Part shown: in pieces, positions 43,376 to 52,867 of the stretch
How the letters are laid out: the number at the start of each line of letters is the position of its first letter
Numbering within the stretch: position 1 is the stretch's first letter
DNA from: UBA2336 sp049306095
GTDB lineage: Bacteria > Bacteroidota > Bacteroidia > Cytophagales > Cyclobacteriaceae
Reading direction: 5' to 3'
DNA: 64,000 bases
Assembly: GCA_049306095.1 (NCBI GenBank)
Contig: JBAQPU010000060.1
Coordinates: 1-64,000 of the forward strand
Translations under genes and position numbers: made by a program
Notes under the pieces: model-generated
Told to the model about the DNA's origin: nothing
Seen by the model: only the letters and a program-made list of their open reading frames with translations
The model's database searches: none

Positions 43376-44305
43376 ATGCTAAATATTGCCATCATCGATT
43401 TAGGAACGAATACTTTTCATCTGTTGCTGGCCTTCTGGAAGGATGGCCGATACACGATAACGCATCGCGAGCGGAGTGCCGTTAAAATCGGGTTAGGCGG
43501 TATCACAAAAGATATTATTCAGGAGGATGGAATTGAACGGGCGATGCTCGCATTACAGCAGTTTAAAAAAACAATTGATTCACACGGCATTCAGAAAGTT
43601 TACGCCTTTGGAACCAGTGCCTTTCGCAATGCAAAAAATGGCAATGAGGTTGCAGACAGAATAAAGCGAACCCTGAACATAACGGTGGATATTATATCTG
43701 GAGAACAGGAAGCTGCATTCATTTATAAAGGAGCACGGTCTGCCGTTCAGCTTGGCGATGAACCATCACTCATTATGGATATTGGTGGAGGAAGTGTAGA
43801 ATTTATAATCGGGAACAACCAAAAAATATTCTGGAAAAAGAGTGTAGAAATTGGCGCACAACGACTACTTGAGAAATATCAAAAGCATGATCCTATTTCA
43901 AACGATGAAATTGTTCAGCTAGACGATCATTTTAAGAGTTCACTTCAGGAAGTCTTTGAAGCTATTCGTAAATACAATCCAAGCACCCTTATTGGATCAT
44001 CCGGAACGTTTGACACATTGAGTGAGATTTACTGTATTCAGCAATCCATTCCATACCAGGAGGCAGACTCCGAAACCCCATTAACAATAGCAAGTTTTTA
44101 TTCTACCTATGATGAGTTGGTTAAGAAGAACAGAATCGAACGCCTGCAAATCCCCGGCATGATTGAAATGCGGGTAGACATGATTGTGACAGCCTGTTGC
44201 CTGATCCGTTTTCTCCTTAACAAATTTGAATTCAAAACTATCCGGGTTTCAACCTGGTCACTGAAAGAAGGGGTGTTGGCTCACCTCACCGAAGCCAAAA
44301 AATGA
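43376..44305 (+). CDS. Ppx/GppA family phosphatase
   Basis: 310 residues from the ATG at 43376 (MLNIAIIDLGTNTFHLLLAF). The ASKHA (actin-like) fold shows phosphate-1 IDLGTNTFHLL, then KVYAFGTSAFRNAKNG, EEQEAAF-like ISGEQEAAFIYKG, and phosphate-2 IMDIGGGSVEFIIG. Members hydrolyse polyphosphate or pppGpp; the short length (no C-terminal HD domain) fits the exopolyphosphatase/guanosine group but cannot separate the two. An in-frame ATG at 43250 lies inside the divergent carboxylase gene and is rejected. Confidence 0.88.
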   Translation: MLNIAIIDLGTNTFHLLLAFWKDGRYTITHRERSAVKIGLGGITKDIIQEDGIERAMLALQQFKKTIDSHGIQKVYAFGTSAFRNAKNGNEVADRIKRTLNITVDIISGEQEAAFIYKGARSAVQLGDEPSLIMDIGGGSVEFIIGNNQKIFWKKSVEIGAQRLLEKYQKHDPISNDEIVQLDDHFKSSLQEVFEAIRKYNPSTLIGSSGTFDTLSEIYCIQQSIPYQEADSETPLTIASFYSTYDELVKKNRIERLQIPGMIEMRVDMIVTACCLIRFLLNKFEFKTIRVSTWSLKEGVLAHLTEAKK

Positions 44306-44322
44306 GCGGTTATAAACCGCTC
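44304..44322. terminator. Bidirectional terminator between convergent ppx and DUF4139 genes
   Basis: A perfect 8-bp inverted repeat (44304-44311 and 44315-44322, loop of 3) overlaps the TGA of ppx and the stop of the convergent DUF4139 gene. An A-run before it serves as the U-tract for the minus strand. Confidence 0.65.
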
Positions 44323-45923
44323 ACTTGTTTATCCTTCGGATATTTCACTTCGTATTTGAAAACTACCTTCTTCGTTTCATTGGGCTGAAGAGTCATACTC
44401 CAAACAAGCTTTCCGGTATCCTTATTGTATTTAGCACCACCTGTATCAGATGCGGTAACTTCAATCTGACTGTTCTTCGATACCGGAACCTGGTCTTCGA
44501 CTGTAATTTTTACTACTTCATTTTTTGTGTTCCGAACGGATATTTCCCAGGCATAACTGTCCCGTTGGTTTCCACCGATCAGCTTGCGTGAAGTGAAATC
44601 TTTCAGTTTCTCCCGCTTCACGACAATTCGTTTATCGCGACCGAGGGAAACAGCAAGTGTATCTTTTATACTATTCGGGTCGATATACGATTTACCTACG
44701 AAGGTTCCTTCAAAAAAAACATTGGCCTCTCCGGGTAGCAGGTTAAACTCTTCCCAACCGGTTGCGCGTGCCAGCAGAAAAGCATCCTGATCAAGTTTCG
44801 GAGCAACCGAATATTCATAATCGGCTTTCATTTCATGGCTACGCACATCTACCAACGTTGGTTTTGAAGCAGAAAGGACTGTGTATGGCAAGCCAATTTC
44901 AAACTCTGTATTCAACGATGTTTGAACGGTGGTTACAAAATCGGAAGATGTTTGTGCAGGAGCTTCTTCCATAACAATTTCCGCATCCGCAACCTTTGCT
45001 GCCTCTGGGGCGGGGACACTACGGTGAACAGCACCATTGTTTGCCAACTTTCTGTACTTATAAATGTTGAAATCTAAATACCAGGCAAATAACTCCGGTT
45101 TCAGTCCGCCTAAACTGGGGTTTGCGGTTGAAAGCTTTAGCTTCACATTATTCCACTGCTCACCGGTGTTTTGATAAACATTGGCTTTGTAGTTTAACTG
45201 TACCGGATTTTTGGTGTCCTTCGCCCGAAGGTCATACACAGGGTACCAACCTGCATTCATTACTACATAGTTAACATCTAATTCTACTGCAGTACTCGCA
45301 TCAGCGGAAACGCTGATCACAATCTCGCTCGTGTTTCTGCTGTACAGGTCACTTTTTTCATTGATCTGTTGTGTTGTTTTGACAATCCGCTCATTCAAAA
45401 TCTTTATGTTCTCATCAATCTTAACTTTTGCCATTCCAATTTCCGTAAGTCGCGAACGATAGAAATCAGCCATTGACTTCAGCTCAGCCACCGTAACATT
45501 TTGCTGGCTCCCCCCAATTTTCTGATTACTCAGAATAAGCTGCTCTTCTTTGGACAGAATATCTTTTTGGTTCTGTTCAAGTGTTAGTTGTTTCTTGTCG
45601 TTATCCAGCGATTGCTTCAGGGTTTGTAAATCTTTCGGCACATTGAATTCGTTCAGAAAGTTTTGATTATGACTAATGCCAAGAATTACAAAACTACCCT
45701 TTCCGGAAACCTGAATACTTTGCTGATCCAGTTGTGAAGTAAGTCCGGTTAAAATCAGATTGGTTTTTCCTGCCTCAACTCTTGTCTTAACCTCACGTGT
45801 TACCTGCGCCCTGTTCAGAAAAACGGTAATACGACTAATCCTGGAATCAATTGGCTTATCGGTTTGAGAATAAAGAACTACTGTGCTGATGGTTAGAAAC
45901 AATGAAAGAAATGCCTTTTTCAT
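44310..45923 (-). CDS. DUF4139 domain protein (mucoidy inhibitor A-like)
   Basis: 537 residues with a signal peptide (MKKAFLSLFLTISTVVLYSQ). An N-terminal DUF4140 segment (RISRITVFLNRAQVTREVKT), a coiled-coil linker (about 90-190), and a C-terminal DUF4139 beta domain (VNYVVMNAGWYPVYDLRAKD, KANVYQNTGEQWNNVKLKL). Members are envelope proteins, one named mucoidy inhibitor A; their function is not known. It is single-gene, ended by the bidirectional terminator. Confidence 0.82.
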   Translation of the reverse strand: MKKAFLSLFLTISTVVLYSQTDKPIDSRISRITVFLNRAQVTREVKTRVEAGKTNLILTGLTSQLDQQSIQVSGKGSFVILGISHNQNFLNEFNVPKDLQTLKQSLDNDKKQLTLEQNQKDILSKEEQLILSNQKIGGSQQNVTVAELKSMADFYRSRLTEIGMAKVKIDENIKILNERIVKTTQQINEKSDLYSRNTSEIVISVSADASTAVELDVNYVVMNAGWYPVYDLRAKDTKNPVQLNYKANVYQNTGEQWNNVKLKLSTANPSLGGLKPELFAWYLDFNIYKYRKLANNGAVHRSVPAPEAAKVADAEIVMEEAPAQTSSDFVTTVQTSLNTEFEIGLPYTVLSASKPTLVDVRSHEMKADYEYSVAPKLDQDAFLLARATGWEEFNLLPGEANVFFEGTFVGKSYIDPNSIKDTLAVSLGRDKRIVVKREKLKDFTSRKLIGGNQRDSYAWEISVRNTKNEVVKITVEDQVPVSKNSQIEVTASDTGGAKYNKDTGKLVWSMTLQPNETKKVVFKYEVKYPKDKQVSGL

Positions 45924-46092
45924 ATTTTTTTTGAGTTTTCATCTTGAGATGCAAATACTGTGCAAACTCCATAACGAAGGTAGGATATTTGTCCTAAACT
46001 GTGATTTATCTGATTACGGTGATTTTGTATGATTAAATTGGATAAGAAATCATGGTAATCACTTAATCATGCGAATCATAGTTTAAGACGTT

Positions 46093-46100
46093 TATCTTTG
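46093..46100 (+). promoter_or_regulatory. -7 box for the Ldh-family gene (TATCTTTG)
   Basis: Exact TAnnTTTG only 5 bp before the ATG at 46106. If used, the transcript would be nearly leaderless, so the box may be chance or the protein may start later. Confidence 0.3.
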
Positions 46101-46105
46101 CCATC

Positions 46106-47185
46106 ATGACGGAAAAAATTTATCCTTATAAAACCCTTCACAAGTTTGCACTTACGGTTTTTAAAAAAATTGGTTGCAGAGACGAGGAAGCGCAGCTTGC
46201 CGCGGATGTCCTGATCTCAGCCGATTTGCGGGGCATTGATTCACACGGGCTCGCCAGACTCTCGGGGTATATCAGACTGTGGGAAGCCAACCGGATTAAT
46301 GCAACACCGGCTATTAAAATCGTTCACGAATCGCCCAGTACGGCAGTAGTAGATGGCGATGGTGGTTTGGGCTTGGTGGTTGCCCCCAAAGCCATGCAAA
46401 TTGCTATTGATAAAGCAAAGCAGTACGGTACCGGCTGGGTTTCTGTTCAACACTCCAATCATTTTGGTATTGCGGGCTATCACGCCATGATGGCGTTGGA
46501 GCATGATATGATCGGCATAGCCATGACCAATGCCAGCCCGTTAGTGGCGCCTACTTTTTCAATTGAGCGATTACTGGGAACCAACCCTATCGCTGTGGCC
46601 ATTCCGGCAAACAAACAGCCCGCTTTCGTGGCCGATATGGCAACAACCACTGCTGCCAACGGCAAGCTTGAAATTTTACAACGGAAAGGTAAGGAAGCAC
46701 CGCTTGGGTGGATTCAGAATAAAGAAGGAAACCCCTCAACGAATCCTCACGAATTAAAAGATGGCGGTGCACTTATTCCGCTGGGCAGCGATTTTGAACA
46801 TGGCAGTCATAAGGGGTACGGGCTCGGATCAATCGTGGATATTTTTTCCGCTGTTCTTTCAGGCGCCAACTATGGCCCGTGGGTACCTCCCTTTGTTAGT
46901 TTTTTGGCTCCTCCTGCTGACCCTGTCGGAAAAGGCATTGGTCATTTTTTTGGCGCTATGCGTATTGATGCCTTTCGTCCGGCAGAGGAATTTAAATCGC
47001 ACATGGACAATTGGATTACGCGGTTTCGGTCTGCGAAAACAGTTGAAGGGCAACCGAGGGTTTTAATCCCGGGTGATCCGGAACGAGAGATGAATGAGAT
47101 CAGGATTAAAGATGGAATTCCGTTGAATCCTAAAGTAGTGGATGATCTGACAGAACTCGGAAAAAAAATGAATCTGAGTTTCTAA
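46106..47185 (+). CDS. Ldh family (malate/L-lactate/ureidoglycolate) dehydrogenase
   Basis: 359 residues of the type II malate/lactate dehydrogenase family, unrelated to the classical LDH fold. Seen are VLISADLRGIDSHGLARLSGY (substrate-binding His), VSVQHSNHFGIAGYHA, LLGTNPIAVAIPA and HGSHKGYGLGSIVDI. It uses NAD(P)H to interconvert a 2-oxo acid and a 2-hydroxy acid; the real substrate cannot be read. It stands alone on the plus strand and is convergent with the outer membrane protein gene. Confidence 0.9.
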   Translation: MTEKIYPYKTLHKFALTVFKKIGCRDEEAQLAADVLISADLRGIDSHGLARLSGYIRLWEANRINATPAIKIVHESPSTAVVDGDGGLGLVVAPKAMQIAIDKAKQYGTGWVSVQHSNHFGIAGYHAMMALEHDMIGIAMTNASPLVAPTFSIERLLGTNPIAVAIPANKQPAFVADMATTTAANGKLEILQRKGKEAPLGWIQNKEGNPSTNPHELKDGGALIPLGSDFEHGSHKGYGLGSIVDIFSAVLSGANYGPWVPPFVSFLAPPADPVGKGIGHFFGAMRIDAFRPAEEFKSHMDNWITRFRSAKTVEGQPRVLIPGDPEREMNEIRIKDGIPLNPKVVDDLTELGKKMNLSF

Positions 47186-47192
47186 AGTCGAT

Positions 47193-47777
47193 CTAGAAAC
47201 TTAATGCACCAACGTTAATACCGGCACGAATTACCCACGGACTGGCATAGGGTAAGTATTCGCCAGGTTTTGGGTCACGATAAGAAAAGTTATACATCGC
47301 CAAAAGGAAAAAACCAGCCTTATCACCGATAGGCTGCATAAATCCGCCTCCTGCCATAAAACTAGTAAACGAATCTCGTTCGGTATTTAAATCAGGAAGA
47401 ATAATACCCTCGTAATTCAAGTACTCATACTCCGTCTGTAAAAAAATACCCTGATAAACAGTGTATCGAAGGAACGGATTAATACCAAAATTATTCGTGG
47501 CCACATCCTGACCCGGGTAGACATCTTTATATTTTGTATACTGGTAAGTAAGGCCGGTACCCGCTACAAACTTTTTTGTGAAGGCATATCCGATTATTGG
47601 AGAAAGTGAAATAAAATCCTGATTACTGCCAAAGCTCAATCCTAGGCCACCGCCTGTTACAATTCTCTCTTTGAATGGAACACCCTCCAGGCTATTTTCA
47701 TTATTACTTCTTCTGTTTTGTGCTTTTGAAGCGAAAAAAACACCGAACAATACTAAAATAAGTACGGGGATGCGCAT
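47193..47777 (-). CDS. Probable outer membrane beta-barrel protein
   Basis: 194 residues with a signal peptide (MRIPVLILVLFGVFFASKA). The rest alternates hydrophobic and polar residues with aromatic strand ends (VTGGGLGLSFGSNQDFISLS, GTGLTYQYTKYK, FLQTEYEYLNYEG, AGFFLLAMYNFSYR) and ends in ...AGINVGALSF, a C-terminal Phe as in barrel proteins. An eight-stranded barrel of the OmpW/Opa size is likely. It is followed upstream by ftsB 5 bp away on the same strand. Confidence 0.72.
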   Translation of the reverse strand: MRIPVLILVLFGVFFASKAQNRRSNNENSLEGVPFKERIVTGGGLGLSFGSNQDFISLSPIIGYAFTKKFVAGTGLTYQYTKYKDVYPGQDVATNNFGINPFLRYTVYQGIFLQTEYEYLNYEGIILPDLNTERDSFTSFMAGGGFMQPIGDKAGFFLLAMYNFSYRDPKPGEYLPYASPWVIRAGINVGALSF

Positions 47778-47782
47778 AATTT

Positions 47783-48073
47783 TTATTCTTCAACGACAAT
47801 AAAAATATCTTCGGTATCCTTTTTCATTAAATACTTTTCACGCGCAAATTTTTCAAGTAGTTCACGCGTGCCCATCAGCTCCTCTTTGTCTTTTTCTACT
47901 TCCTTGATTTTCTCAAGATAATACTCCTTTTCTCCCTCCAGCGAGCGCAGCTTGGCGGTTAGTTTGTAACGGGAAACAAAATCGTTGGAGTCTAAAAACA
48001 ACATCCACACTAAAAAAATAAGCCCCGCAACGATGTAGAAGTTCCGGAATGCTTTGGGTAGTTTCTTCAACAT
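47783..48073 (-). CDS. Septum formation initiator (FtsB/DivIC family)
   Basis: 96 residues: a single span (about 8-26, FRNFYIVAGLIFLVWMLFL) and a coiled coil (YKLTAKLRSLEGEKEYYLEKIKEVEKDKEEL) ending in the conserved short tail REKYLMKKDTEDIFIVVEE with the YMxxxxE pattern. FtsB bridges FtsL and FtsQ in the division complex. It lies downstream of eno by 130 bp. Confidence 0.88.
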   Translation of the reverse strand: MLKKLPKAFRNFYIVAGLIFLVWMLFLDSNDFVSRYKLTAKLRSLEGEKEYYLEKIKEVEKDKEELMGTRELLEKFAREKYLMKKDTEDIFIVVEE

Positions 48074-48108
48074 ACGCTTAAAAAATGATGACTAAGGTAG
48101 GTAATAAA

Positions 48109-48184
48109 GCCACAAGCTCCAAGCAGCAAGCTCCAAGCGAGGGTTGATCACCAACAGCTTACGGCTTGTGGCTTGAAGCTTGCG
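48109..48184. repeat. Direct and inverted AAGCTCC/GGCTTG repeats
   Basis: CAAGCTCCAAGC appears twice in a row at 48113-48138, and the partly complementary GGCTTGTGGCTTGAAGCTTG follows at 48163-48182, able to fold back on it. This lies between ftsB and eno and resembles the dispersed spacer repeats of this genome. Confidence 0.5.
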
Positions 48185-48203
48185 ACTCTGAGGTCCTTCA
48201 AAA

Positions 48204-49481
<1,278 letters not shown>

Positions 49482-49487
49482 AAGGAT

Positions 49488-49530
49488 TTTAGATTTGTGA
49501 TTTGAGATTTATGATTTAGACTTGGACAAC
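49488..49530. repeat. AT-rich ATTTTAGATT-type spacer repeat
   Basis: Tandem AAATC/TTAGA units (TTTAGATTTGTGATTTGAGA and on) fill the gap between eno and the four-helix-bundle gene. The same pattern occurs at 49868-49905, 53480-53585 and 7941-7975. Confidence 0.55.
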
Positions 49531-49868
49531 GTTTTTAATGAGGCTGTGAAGATTGCAATAAATTCGTCAGATTCTTTTATAAGGTTGTTAATTTCTTGAT
49601 CAGGCTTAAGTAAAGCTACGTCTATTATGAAGGTCAACCAAAAATTACTTTCGTCCGATTCCTCTAAAACAATTTTGATTTTATTAGCAAAATCAATTTT
49701 AGATTTAGCCCTATTAACTTCTCTATAATTGGCAGCAACAGAAGACGAAGATTTTAGCAATTGATAAGTTACTCCTTTTGAAGCTTCGGTTTTGGGGAGC
49801 TTCTCAACAAGTTTAAATACTCGAACGGCAAATTGTCTTGTCCGATTCAGTAGTTCATTCTTGTTCAT
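49509..49868 (-). CDS. Four-helix-bundle protein (S23/IVP-like)
   Basis: 119 residues of the four helix bundle family that includes the 23S rRNA intervening-sequence protein. Typical is LNRTRQFAVRVFKLVEKLPK, then TYQLLKSSSSVAANYREVNRAKSKIDFANKIKIVLEESDES. Here it is a free-standing gene between carA and eno, not inside a 23S rRNA, and its stop and start are embedded in AT-rich spacer repeats. Function unknown; variable placement of this family suggests recent insertion. Confidence 0.85.
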   Translation of the reverse strand: MNKNELLNRTRQFAVRVFKLVEKLPKTEASKGVTYQLLKSSSSVAANYREVNRAKSKIDFANKIKIVLEESDESNFWLTFIIDVALLKPDQEINNLIKESDEFIAIFTASLKTLSKSKS

Positions 49869-49905
49869 ACTTCAATCAAAAAATCTTAATTCAAAAATCT
49901 AAAAT
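49868..49905. repeat. AT-rich ATTTTAGATT-type spacer repeat
   Basis: Between the four-helix-bundle gene and carA the spacer reads as several AAAATCTTAATTC/AAAATCTAAAATC units. It is the same family as the other AT-rich spacers. Confidence 0.55.
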
Positions 49906-51011
49906 CAAGACTTGACCATTTCAAACTGATCTTGTTTGATCATCTCTACAAATTCATCAAACAAATATCGTGAATCATGCGGACCGGGTGATGCTTCCGG
50001 GTGGTACTGAACGGAAAATGCTTTTTTATTTTTAACACGGATACCCATGATTGTGTTATCGTTGAGATGCACATGCGTTACCTCTACGTTTTTATTCTTT
50101 TCAATATCTTTTTCGCTTACCGCAAAGCCGTGGTTTTGAGAAGTCATCTCACCCAAGCCCGTTAGTAAATTTTTAACCGGATGGTTTAATCCGCGATGAC
50201 CGTGGTGCATTTTGTACGTTGATATCCCACACGCCAATGCCAGCAATTGGTGCCCCAGGCAAATTCCAAAGGTTGGCTTATTTGATTCCAGCACTTCCTG
50301 AACAGTCTTAATCGCATACTTCATCACTGAGGGATCACCAGGACCGTTTGAAATAAAATATCCGTGCGGATCAAATTTTTCCATTTCCATAAAAGAAGTC
50401 TTCGCAGGAAATACTTTCACAAAGCAAGCACGATCGACCAGATTTGTCAGAATACTTTTCTTAATGCCAACATCTAACGCAGCCACACGAAACTGAGCTT
50501 GAGGATTTCCTACGGTATACGCCTCTTTAGTTGTTACGATGGAAGAAAGTTCCAATCCATCCATCGAGGGCACCTTCTTGATTTCAGTCTTCATCTGATC
50601 TGGCGTGAGTTCAGAAGAAATGAGGGCATTCATTGCACCCTTGCTTCTGATATACCGAACCAGCATCCGTGTATCCAAATCGGCAATGCCAACGATACCA
50701 TGTTTTTCAAGATATTGTTGAAGGCTTTCGCGAGCGGTTAGCCTGCTGAAATCTTCAGAGAAATCATTCACTACCAATCCGCTGATTTTTGGTTTGTCTG
50801 ATTCCTGCTCATGATCCACAGTTCCATAGTTTCCGATGTGGGCTGTAGTGTTTACAATGATCTGCCCGTAATAAGATGGATCGGTATAGATTTCCTGGTA
50901 GCCGGTCATCCCGGTATTAAAACAAATTTCCCCTCCGGTAGTGCCAATTTTTCCAATCGCAGTTCCCTCTACCAAGAGGCCGTCTTCAAGAAGTATGTAT
51001 GCTTTGCTCAC
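49905..51011 (-). CDS. carA: Carbamoyl-phosphate synthase small subunit
   Basis: About 368 residues from GTG 51011 (MSKAYILLEDGLLVEGTAIG). It delivers ammonia from glutamine to the large subunit for pyrimidine and arginine synthesis. N-terminal carA fold (CFNTGMTGYQEIYTDPSYYGQIIV), C-terminal class I glutaminase with Cys in PTFGICLGHQLLALACG, and the catalytic His/Glu in FSVQYHPEASPGPHD. The frame is open to ATG 51047, but a TAATTTTG box between 51033 and 51026 supports GTG 51011. The large subunit gene is not here. Confidence 0.92.
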   Translation of the reverse strand: MSKAYILLEDGLLVEGTAIGKIGTTGGEICFNTGMTGYQEIYTDPSYYGQIIVNTTAHIGNYGTVDHEQESDKPKISGLVVNDFSEDFSRLTARESLQQYLEKHGIVGIADLDTRMLVRYIRSKGAMNALISSELTPDQMKTEIKKVPSMDGLELSSIVTTKEAYTVGNPQAQFRVAALDVGIKKSILTNLVDRACFVKVFPAKTSFMEMEKFDPHGYFISNGPGDPSVMKYAIKTVQEVLESNKPTFGICLGHQLLALACGISTYKMHHGHRGLNHPVKNLLTGLGEMTSQNHGFAVSEKDIEKNKNVEVTHVHLNDNTIMGIRVKNKKAFSVQYHPEASPGPHDSRYLFDEFVEMIKQDQFEMVKS

Positions 51012-51025
51012 AGTTTTTGGTTTGA

Positions 51026-51033
51026 CAAAATTA
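51026..51033 (-). promoter_or_regulatory. carA: -7 box for carA (TAATTTTG)
   Basis: Minus-strand TAATTTTG is an exact TAnnTTTG placed 15 bp before the GTG at 51011 and downstream of the alternative ATG at 51047. It argues for the later start. Confidence 0.4.
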
Positions 51034-51144
51034 AACTTCCAGCGCATTTACCGGGACTAAACCTGACGATTTTTCATCCCAAACGATTGAACGCCCTCTA
51101 ATCCCAAGGTCTGTGCTCTCATCGGTCAATTTGAAAGTAATCTT

Positions 51145-51235
51145 TCGGTCTGTGAGGACACAGACCAAGGGGGGCTCACATTGGTAAGGACACAGACCGA
51201 GGGAGGGCTCACATTGGTAAGGGCACTGACCTGAA
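51145..51235. repeat. Short repeat array between rplQ and carA
   Basis: GGTCTGTG(AGGA)CACAGACC forms an 8-bp hairpin at 51147-51166. The tail of this hairpin then repeats: a unit of 32-33 bp starting AGGACACAGACC (51155-51186, 51187-51219) is followed by a diverged third start (51220 on). It lies within 260 bp of non-coding sequence and reads like a dispersed mobile repeat of Bacteroidota. No coding role seen. Confidence 0.75.
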
Positions 51236-51245
51236 GGACGGAAAA

Positions 51246-51278
51246 TAAAAAAAGGATTGAACTCTCGTCCAATCCCTT
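51246..51278 (-). terminator. Intrinsic terminator of the ribosomal operon (after rplQ)
   Basis: On the minus strand GGATTGGA (51275-51268) pairs with TTCAATCC (51261-51254), with one G-U pair, a 6-nt loop and then a run of seven T. It lies 30-60 bp after the rplQ stop and should end the long ribosomal transcript. Confidence 0.8.
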
Positions 51279-51304
51279 TAATATTTAAGTTAATCTGAAT
51301 CAAC

Positions 51305-51838
51305 TTATTCTTTGTCAGCTTTTTTCGTTGTCTTTTTAGCCGCAGCCTTCTTTGCAGGCTTTTCTTTTGCTTCTGTTGTTTCAGCAGTTGCCTCAACCTC
51401 AGCACCCTCCTTCTTGCCACCTTTGCGGCTTCTGCGGGTTTTAGCCTTCTTCTCAGCACCTTCTTTTGTGTAGAGTGTATTGAAATCAACCAGTTCGATC
51501 AAGCACATTTCGGCATTGTCACCTAACCGAACATCACCCATCTTAATAATACGGGTGTATCCACCCGGACGATCGCTTATTTTAGAGGCTACAGAACCGA
51601 AAAGTTCTTTAACAGACTCTTTGTTCTGAAGGTACGAGAACACCGTTCTTCTGGAGTGAGTCGTGTCACTCTTTGCTTTGGTCAGCAAAGGCTCTACATA
51701 CTTTCTTAATGCTTTCGCCTTAGCAACGGTGGTTGTAATGCGTTTCTCTAAAATTAAGGAAGATGCCATGTTCGACATCAACGCCTTGCGGTGGCTTGAT
51801 GTTCTTCCCAAATGATTTACTTTCTTACCGTGTCTCAT
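51305..51838 (-). CDS. rplQ: 50S ribosomal protein L17 with C-terminal extension
   Basis: 177 residues, about 50 longer than the E. coli protein. The L17 core is clear (MRHGKKVNHLGRTSSHRKAL, ITTTVAKAKALRKYVEPLLT, GGYTRIIKMGDVRLGDNAEM). The extra tail is a low-complexity Lys/Ala/Glu run (KKAAAKKTTKKADKE-like). The tail probably points to the ribosome surface. It starts 13 bp after rpoA and is the last gene of the alpha operon. Confidence 0.95.
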   Translation of the reverse strand: MRHGKKVNHLGRTSSHRKALMSNMASSLILEKRITTTVAKAKALRKYVEPLLTKAKSDTTHSRRTVFSYLQNKESVKELFGSVASKISDRPGGYTRIIKMGDVRLGDNAEMCLIELVDFNTLYTKEGAEKKAKTRRSRKGGKKEGAEVEATAETTEAKEKPAKKAAAKKTTKKADKE

Positions 51839-51851
51839 GATCGCTTATCGC

Positions 51852-52841
51852 TTAATCTTCTTCTAATTTATACTTACCAAGATCCATACCGAAGGTAAGG
51901 TTCTTCTCGGCAACCAATTGCTCTAATTCGGCTAATGATTTCTTACCGAAGTTTCTGAACTTCATCATGTCAGAAATTTCCAGCTCAACCAGGTCGCCTA
52001 GTGTTTTCACATCCGCTGCTTTTAAGCAGTTGTACGCGCGCACTGAGAGGTCGAGGTCGTGAAGAGGAGTCTTCAACAACTTACGCATGTGCAACATCTC
52101 CTCATCTACCTGTTCAACTTCAGTGTCTTTGCCGGTTTCAAGTTCGATTGATTTATCCGAGAACAGGCGGAAGTGTTGGATCAAAATGTGAGCAGCACCT
52201 TCCAATGCCTTTTCAGGATGGATAGAACCGTCTGTTTGAATTTCAACCACCAGCTTTTCGTAGTCAGTCTTCTGCTCTACACGGGTATTTTCCACGCTGT
52301 ACTTCACATTCTTTACCGGTGTGAAGATGGCATCGATCGGAATGAAACCGAATACCTGTTCAGTCGGTTTGTTTTCTTCTGCTGGTAAATAACCTCTTCC
52401 TTTTTCAAGGGTTAGTTCGATCTCAAAGTGAGCCGATTCATCGAGGTTACAGATTACATGATCAGGATTCAAAACTTCAAAAGCTGAAGTAAACTTGGCA
52501 ATATCACTTGCTTTGAACTGCTTTTGCTTCTTGATGTTTACCGTGATTTTGCTTTCGAAGCTATCGGTAACTTTTTTGAAGCGAACCATTTTCAGGTTCA
52601 AAATAATTTCCGCCACATCCTCCACAACGCCTTCAATCGTTGAGAACTCATGTAACACTCCAGGAATTTTAATGCCCGTAATCGCATAGCCTTCTAATGA
52701 AGAAAGTAAAATTCTTCTTAGAGCATTACCGATCGTAACACCATATCCTTTTTCAAGCGGTTTAAAGGTAAACGTGCCATGGAAGTCATCGGATTTCTCC
52801 ATAACTACCTTATCTGGCATTTGAAATGCTAATATTGACAT
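51852..52841 (-). CDS. rpoA: DNA-directed RNA polymerase alpha subunit
   Basis: 329 residues. N-terminal assembly domain (GTFTFKPLEKGYGVTIGNALRRILLSS, the dimer interface), then the C-terminal domain (MRKLLKTPLHDLDLSVRAYN, ISDMMKFRNFGKKSLAELEQ) that contacts promoter DNA and activators. Preceded by the AAAGGA-like stretch before ATG, which may be a ribosome binding site. It is in the alpha operon, 26 bp after rpsD. Confidence 0.97.
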   Translation of the reverse strand: MSILAFQMPDKVVMEKSDDFHGTFTFKPLEKGYGVTIGNALRRILLSSLEGYAITGIKIPGVLHEFSTIEGVVEDVAEIILNLKMVRFKKVTDSFESKITVNIKKQKQFKASDIAKFTSAFEVLNPDHVICNLDESAHFEIELTLEKGRGYLPAEENKPTEQVFGFIPIDAIFTPVKNVKYSVENTRVEQKTDYEKLVVEIQTDGSIHPEKALEGAAHILIQHFRLFSDKSIELETGKDTEVEQVDEEMLHMRKLLKTPLHDLDLSVRAYNCLKAADVKTLGDLVELEISDMMKFRNFGKKSLAELEQLVAEKNLTFGMDLGKYKLEED

Positions 52842-52867
52842 ATTCCTTTCTTGATTAAATGTTAGAA

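Noticed and set aside
46093..46105. Ribosome binding site before the Ldh-family gene
   Set aside because: No purine-rich SD sequence; the stretch reads as a -7 promoter box instead.
49509..49868. Four-helix-bundle gene as a marker of a nearby 23S rRNA gene
   Set aside because: No rRNA sequence is present around it; the gene is free-standing.
51145..51235. Possible small CRISPR array
   Set aside because: The units are directly joined with no unique spacers, and no cas genes are in the window.
51031..51489. 152-codon minus-strand frame rich in Lys and Arg across the end of rplQ
   Set aside because: Frame-shifted reading of the L17 tail that runs into the repeat array; not a gene.
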